Part shown: in pieces, positions 5,360 through 8,405 of the stretch
How positions within the stretch are numbered: position 1 is the stretch's first letter
Layout of the letters: every line of letters begins with the position of its first letter
Source: Thiorhodovibrio sp.
GTDB taxonomy: Bacteria > Pseudomonadota > Gammaproteobacteria > Chromatiales > Chromatiaceae
Length of the DNA stretch: 8,405 nt
Direction of reading: 5' to 3'
Assembly: GCA_007128075.1 (NCBI GenBank)
Contig: SKYD01000232.1
Coordinates: forward strand, 1-8,405
Made by a program: the position numbers and the translations under genes
The notes under the pieces: model-generated
Seen by the model: only the letters and a program-made list of their open reading frames with translations
Database searches by the model: none
What the model was told of the DNA's origin: nothing

Positions 5360-5728
5360 TCAATGACTCTTTTGGTCAAAATCGTGCAGCAACTCTTCAA
5401 GCTCAGTGCGCAGTTGACGAATCACCAAAGCCCGTTGTGAGCTATTCTGTTGCGGTTCACCGCCGGCTAATTGCTGGCGCGCCCCGCTGATGGTAAAGCC
5501 GCGGTCGTATAACAGATTACGAATCTGGCGCACCATCATCACATCGTGGCGCTGATAATAGCGTCGATTGCCGCGCCGCTTGGCTGGCTTGAGTTGTGGA
5601 AATTCCTGCTCCCAATAGCGCAGCACATGCGGCTTGACATCGCATAACTCACTGACCTCGCCGATGGTGAAGTAGCGTTTATCCGGTATCGGCGGCAGCG
5701 CATCGCCTTTAGTCGTCGGTTCCGGCAT
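5360..5728 (-). CDS. MerR-family transcriptional regulator downstream of ihfA
   Basis: This 122-residue protein carries an N-terminal MerR winged helix-turn-helix at about residues 18-87: YFTIGEVSELCDVKPHVLRYWE, then the wing RRGNRRYYQRHDV and a second helix pair ending in ARQQL. A helical, probably coiled-coil dimerisation segment follows (about 96-118, VIRQLRTELEELLHDF). There is no C-terminal effector domain and only one cysteine (C29), so the metal-binding cysteines of metal-sensing MerR proteins are absent. Its target and signal are unknown. The start at 5728 overlaps the end of ihfA by 20 nt in a different frame, implying coupled translation. An uncharacterised MerR gene is common between ihfA and tRNA-Pro in gammaproteobacteria, so its presence here is not unusual. 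Confidence 0.92.
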   Translation of the reverse strand: MPEPTTKGDALPPIPDKRYFTIGEVSELCDVKPHVLRYWEQEFPQLKPAKRRGNRRYYQRHDVMMVRQIRNLLYDRGFTISGARQQLAGGEPQQNSSQRALVIRQLRTELEELLHDFDQKSH

Positions 5729-6008
5729 AGGTTCCGACCCGCGACTTGAGTTTTTGCCCGGGTCGGAATGTCACCACACGCCGAGCAGTAATCGGGATCT
5801 CCTCGCCTGTTTTAGGATTACGCCCGGGGCGTTGATTTTTTTCATGCAAATCAAAATTACCGAACCCCGATATCTTGACCTGCTCGCCGCGCTCCAGCGC
5901 CGCACGGATCTCCTCAAAAAACATTTCGACGACATCCTTGGCCTCGCGCTTGTTTAATCCCAGTTTTTTAAACAGATAATCTGCCATATCAGCTTTGGTT
6001 AGGGCCAT
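5709..6008 (-). CDS. ihfA: Integration host factor subunit alpha
   Basis: IHF-alpha pairs with IHF-beta to form a nucleoid protein that bends DNA sharply at specific sites, affecting transcription, replication and site-specific recombination. The 99 residues equal the Escherichia coli length. The DNABII signature is intact: MALTKADMADYLF at the start, KISGFGNFDLHEKNQRPGRN (45-64), and P65 in RNPKTGEEIPI, the proline that wedges into the DNA minor groove. It starts 7 nt after the pheT stop. AAGGAG (complement of 6020-6025), inside the last pheT codons, acts as its Shine-Dalgarno sequence, so translation is probably coupled to pheT. The end overlaps the merR-type gene by 20 nt. The order pheT-ihfA supports gammaproteobacterial identity. 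Confidence 0.97.
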   Translation of the reverse strand: MALTKADMADYLFKKLGLNKREAKDVVEMFFEEIRAALERGEQVKISGFGNFDLHEKNQRPGRNPKTGEEIPITARRVVTFRPGQKLKSRVGTYAGTDD

Positions 6009-6015
6009 TGATTTC

Positions 6016-8400
6016 CTAGCTCCTTAATCTGGCGCCAACATCGAGCGCAAGACGATCTTGCACCCGCTCCATAATCTCGGCACTGCGCCGTTCGGTTAGT
6101 GTCTGAGAATAGGCTTGTAAAATCAATCCCAAAGCGAGACTTTTGCAACCAAAATCGATGTTTTCGCCATAATAGACATCAAACAATACCAATTCGCGTA
6201 GCCATTCACCGGCTGCTTCACGAATTGTCTGTGCAATCTGATCATAAGTCACCTCCTCGGCAACCACAATCGCCAGATCGCGCCGCACCGAGGGATATTT
6301 AGACAAAGGCGCACAGCTTGGCACTTGCCCCCCAGATAGCATTGCTAATTCTAGCTCAAATAGAAAGCAGGACGGCGGTAAATCCAGACGGGCTGCGTGC
6401 TGTGGATGCAGCAGCCCCAGCCAGCCGACATTGTATTCACCGCGCCGAATCTGTGCGCTCTGCCCCGGGTGCAGGGCGGGATGCTCGGCGGCGACAAACT
6501 GATATTCAGTCAACGCCCCGGCAAGCGCGAGCAGACTCTCGACATCGCTTTTACAATCAAAAAAATCACTCGCTGGCGTTGGCTGCCCCCATTGCTCAGG
6601 CGCGACCGCGCCAATTGCTAAACCTGCCAACATCGGCTCTTGGTGCCAGTCGCCGGCGGCATCGACCCGAAAGCGCAGCCCGCTCTCAAACAACCGCACC
6701 CGGGTTTGCTGACGGGCGAGATTCTGTCCCGCCGCTTGCAACAGCCCAGGCCACAGGCTAATGCGCATCGCAGCAAGATCCGCCGAGATTGGATTGGCAA
6801 GGGTAGGCGCAGGTTGTTCGGGAATCAGTGCTGCACCCGCCTCGGGATGGATAAAGCTATAAGTAATCGCCTCGAAATAGCCGCGTGCCACCAGCCTAGC
6901 CCGCGCAGCGTTGAGCGCAAAAGCCCCCAGGGCGCGGCTGCCCATGTGTGCTGGATAGCTGGCTTGGCTGACTGGAATCTGATCGTAGCCATAGAGCCGA
7001 CCCAGTTCGGCGATCAGATCCTCCTCGCGCATCAAATCAAAGCGATGACTGGGCACCTGCACCTGCCAGCCGCTATCGATCCGGGTTGGGTTGAGATCAA
7101 GCCCCGTCAGCAAACTGTCAACAGTTGTTGCGGGCAACTCCAGCCCCAAAACACGGCTGATGCGTTGCTCACGCAGGGTCAAGGTCGGCGGGTTGGGAAG
7201 ATCAGGTGCTGATTGCTGATCAACGATGGGGCCTGGCTCGCCGCCGGCAATCTCCAGCAGCAGCGCGGTGGCACGCTCGACGGCACGCGCTTGCAATGCG
7301 GGATCAACTCCGCGCTCGAAGCGATGCGAAGAATCGGTGTGCAGTCCATAGCCTCGCGCCTGACCGCTCAACGCCTGCGGGGTGAAAAAGGCACTTTCGA
7401 GGACAATCTCGGTCGTTGTTGCCGAAACCGCTGTCGGCGCACCGCCCATAATTCCCGCCAGCGCAATCGGCCCGCTGGCATCGGCAATGACTAGGCTCTC
7501 TGGACGCAGCTCAATGGTGGTGCCATTGAGCAGTGCCAGCCGCTCACCGGCGCTGGCATAGCGCACCTCAATGGCCCCTTGCAGCTTGGCGGCATCAAAA
7601 GCATGCAGCGGTTGGCCAAGTTCTAGCAGCACATAGTTGGTCACATCAACCACAGCACCGAGTGAGCGCAGCCCACTGCGCCGCAGGCGTTCTTGCATCC
7701 ACATTGGCGTGGGCGCGGCTGGATTAAGCCCGCGAATATGCCGACACACATAGCGCGGACAGGCGGCTGGTGCCTCTAAGATCACTGGCCAGGTGGTGTC
7801 TTGTCGCGGCGCAATGGGCGACATCTCGGGGGCAGTGAGTGTTTGCCCGTTGCGCACCGCGACCTCGCGGGCAACACCGAGCACACTTAAACAATCCCCA
7901 CGATCTGGGGTCAGATTCAGCTCAATCACTGGATCATCCAGCGTCAGCCAGGTGCGGAGATCCACGCCTACGGGTGCATCATCCGGCAGCGACAGAATCC
8001 CTTCTGAGCTTTCAGCTAGCCCCAACTCAGCGGCTGAACAGATCATGCCCTCCGAGACCACGCCGCGCAGTTTGGCGCGTTTGATTTTCATCCCACCTGG
8101 CAAGGTCGCGCCAATCTGCGCCAATGCCACCTTCATTCCTGCCGCGACATTGGCCGCCCCGCAGACAATGGCAAGCGGCGGCTGTTCAGTGCTAATGTGT
8201 ACTGTGCAGACGCGCAGCTTGCTGGCATCAGGGTGCGGCTCAACCGCTAAGACATGACCAATCACCACGCCAGAAAATTCGGGTGCTGCCGTGGTCACGG
8301 CATCGACCTCAAGTCCGGCCATGGTGAGTTGATGGGTTAGGGTTGGGGTATCAATGGGTGGATTCACCCAGTCGCGCAGCCAAGCCTCACTAAAACGCAT
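6016..8400 (-). CDS. pheT: Phenylalanyl-tRNA synthetase beta subunit
   Basis: PheT is the large subunit of the cytoplasmic alpha2-beta2 phenylalanyl-tRNA synthetase. It contributes tRNA binding and hydrolysis of mischarged Tyr-tRNA-Phe. All 794 residues are present, matching the usual length of about 795. Domains in order: N-terminal segment (1-38), EMAP-II-like tRNA-binding domain (about 39-150, including VIGHVLAVEPHPDASKLRV), B3/B4 editing domain (about 210-385, with VVDVTNYVLLELGQPLHAFD at 250-269), B5 domain (about 403-475, ending LYGYDQIP), a catalytic-like core (about 476-690) and the C-terminal FDX-ACB anticodon-binding domain (about 700-793, SKYPSVRRDLAIV). The start MRFSEAWLRDWVNPP is typical. 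The gene opens 5 nt from the window edge, so its promoter and the expected pheS lie outside. Confidence 0.97.
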   Translation of the reverse strand: MRFSEAWLRDWVNPPIDTPTLTHQLTMAGLEVDAVTTAAPEFSGVVIGHVLAVEPHPDASKLRVCTVHISTEQPPLAIVCGAANVAAGMKVALAQIGATLPGGMKIKRAKLRGVVSEGMICSAAELGLAESSEGILSLPDDAPVGVDLRTWLTLDDPVIELNLTPDRGDCLSVLGVAREVAVRNGQTLTAPEMSPIAPRQDTTWPVILEAPAACPRYVCRHIRGLNPAAPTPMWMQERLRRSGLRSLGAVVDVTNYVLLELGQPLHAFDAAKLQGAIEVRYASAGERLALLNGTTIELRPESLVIADASGPIALAGIMGGAPTAVSATTTEIVLESAFFTPQALSGQARGYGLHTDSSHRFERGVDPALQARAVERATALLLEIAGGEPGPIVDQQSAPDLPNPPTLTLREQRISRVLGLELPATTVDSLLTGLDLNPTRIDSGWQVQVPSHRFDLMREEDLIAELGRLYGYDQIPVSQASYPAHMGSRALGAFALNAARARLVARGYFEAITYSFIHPEAGAALIPEQPAPTLANPISADLAAMRISLWPGLLQAAGQNLARQQTRVRLFESGLRFRVDAAGDWHQEPMLAGLAIGAVAPEQWGQPTPASDFFDCKSDVESLLALAGALTEYQFVAAEHPALHPGQSAQIRRGEYNVGWLGLLHPQHAARLDLPPSCFLFELELAMLSGGQVPSCAPLSKYPSVRRDLAIVVAEEVTYDQIAQTIREAAGEWLRELVLFDVYYGENIDFGCKSLALGLILQAYSQTLTERRSAEIMERVQDRLALDVGARLRS

Positions 8401-8405
8401 TGAAA

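Noticed and set aside
6640..7212. 190-codon plus-strand ORF inside pheT
   Set aside because: It is antisense to intact pheT, has no recognisable motif and no ribosome-binding site. It is explained by codon bias.
1..8405. A new defence, mobile or biosynthetic system
   Set aside because: Every sizeable gene belongs to a known housekeeping or sulfur-carrier family. No repeat array, transposase pair, integrase or toxin-antitoxin pair is visible apart from the decayed fragments at the left end.

Overview
The window looks like an ordinary chromosomal stretch of a gammaproteobacterium. The main support is the block pheT-ihfA-merR-tRNA-Pro on the minus strand, a gene order that recurs in Gammaproteobacteria, and the ubiE-ubiJ-ubiB ubiquinone operon on the plus strand. 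A neighbouring tusA and dsrE2 pair points to a sulfur-oxidising lineage such as the purple sulfur bacteria (Chromatiales) or their relatives. That last step is inference from gene content; no species can be named from this sequence.

Layout, left to right. Positions 1-92 may hold the last 29 codons of a plus-strand gene I do not recognise. Positions about 65-563 are a patch of broken genes: a short minus-strand ORF that starts like DUF2887 (Rpn/PD-(D/E)XK-like) proteins, then the first 74 codons of a ChaN-like secreted protein that stops soon after its first conserved motif. A divergent promoter region with a GGTATA-CAA-TATACC palindrome separates this patch from the ubi operon (676-3721), whose genes are 5 nt apart or overlap by ATGA. 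The tRNA methyltransferase gene trmL converges on ubiB with only 16 nt between the stop codons.

Divergent from trmL is tusA, with a good sigma-70-like promoter and Shine-Dalgarno sequence. It is followed by an intrinsic terminator and then dsrE2. The dsrE2 terminator lies beside a second terminator facing the other way, which serves the minus-strand tRNA-Pro(GGG) gene. From there to the right edge everything is on the minus strand: tRNA-Pro, a MerR-family regulator, ihfA and a complete pheT. The pheT start codon is 5 nt from the window edge, so pheS is probably just outside.

How the genes work together: UbiE and UbiJ/UbiB act in one pathway, late-stage ubiquinone synthesis, with UbiE also able to serve menaquinone. 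TusA and DsrE2 are both sulfur-carrier type proteins and may hand persulfide sulfur to one another or to a dissimilatory sulfur pathway encoded elsewhere. PheT, IHF-alpha, TrmL and tRNA-Pro are housekeeping functions of translation and chromosome structure. I see no CRISPR array, complete insertion sequence, phage gene or defence system, and no convincing undescribed system. The most unusual parts are the remnant patch at the left end and the tusA-terminator-dsrE2 arrangement.
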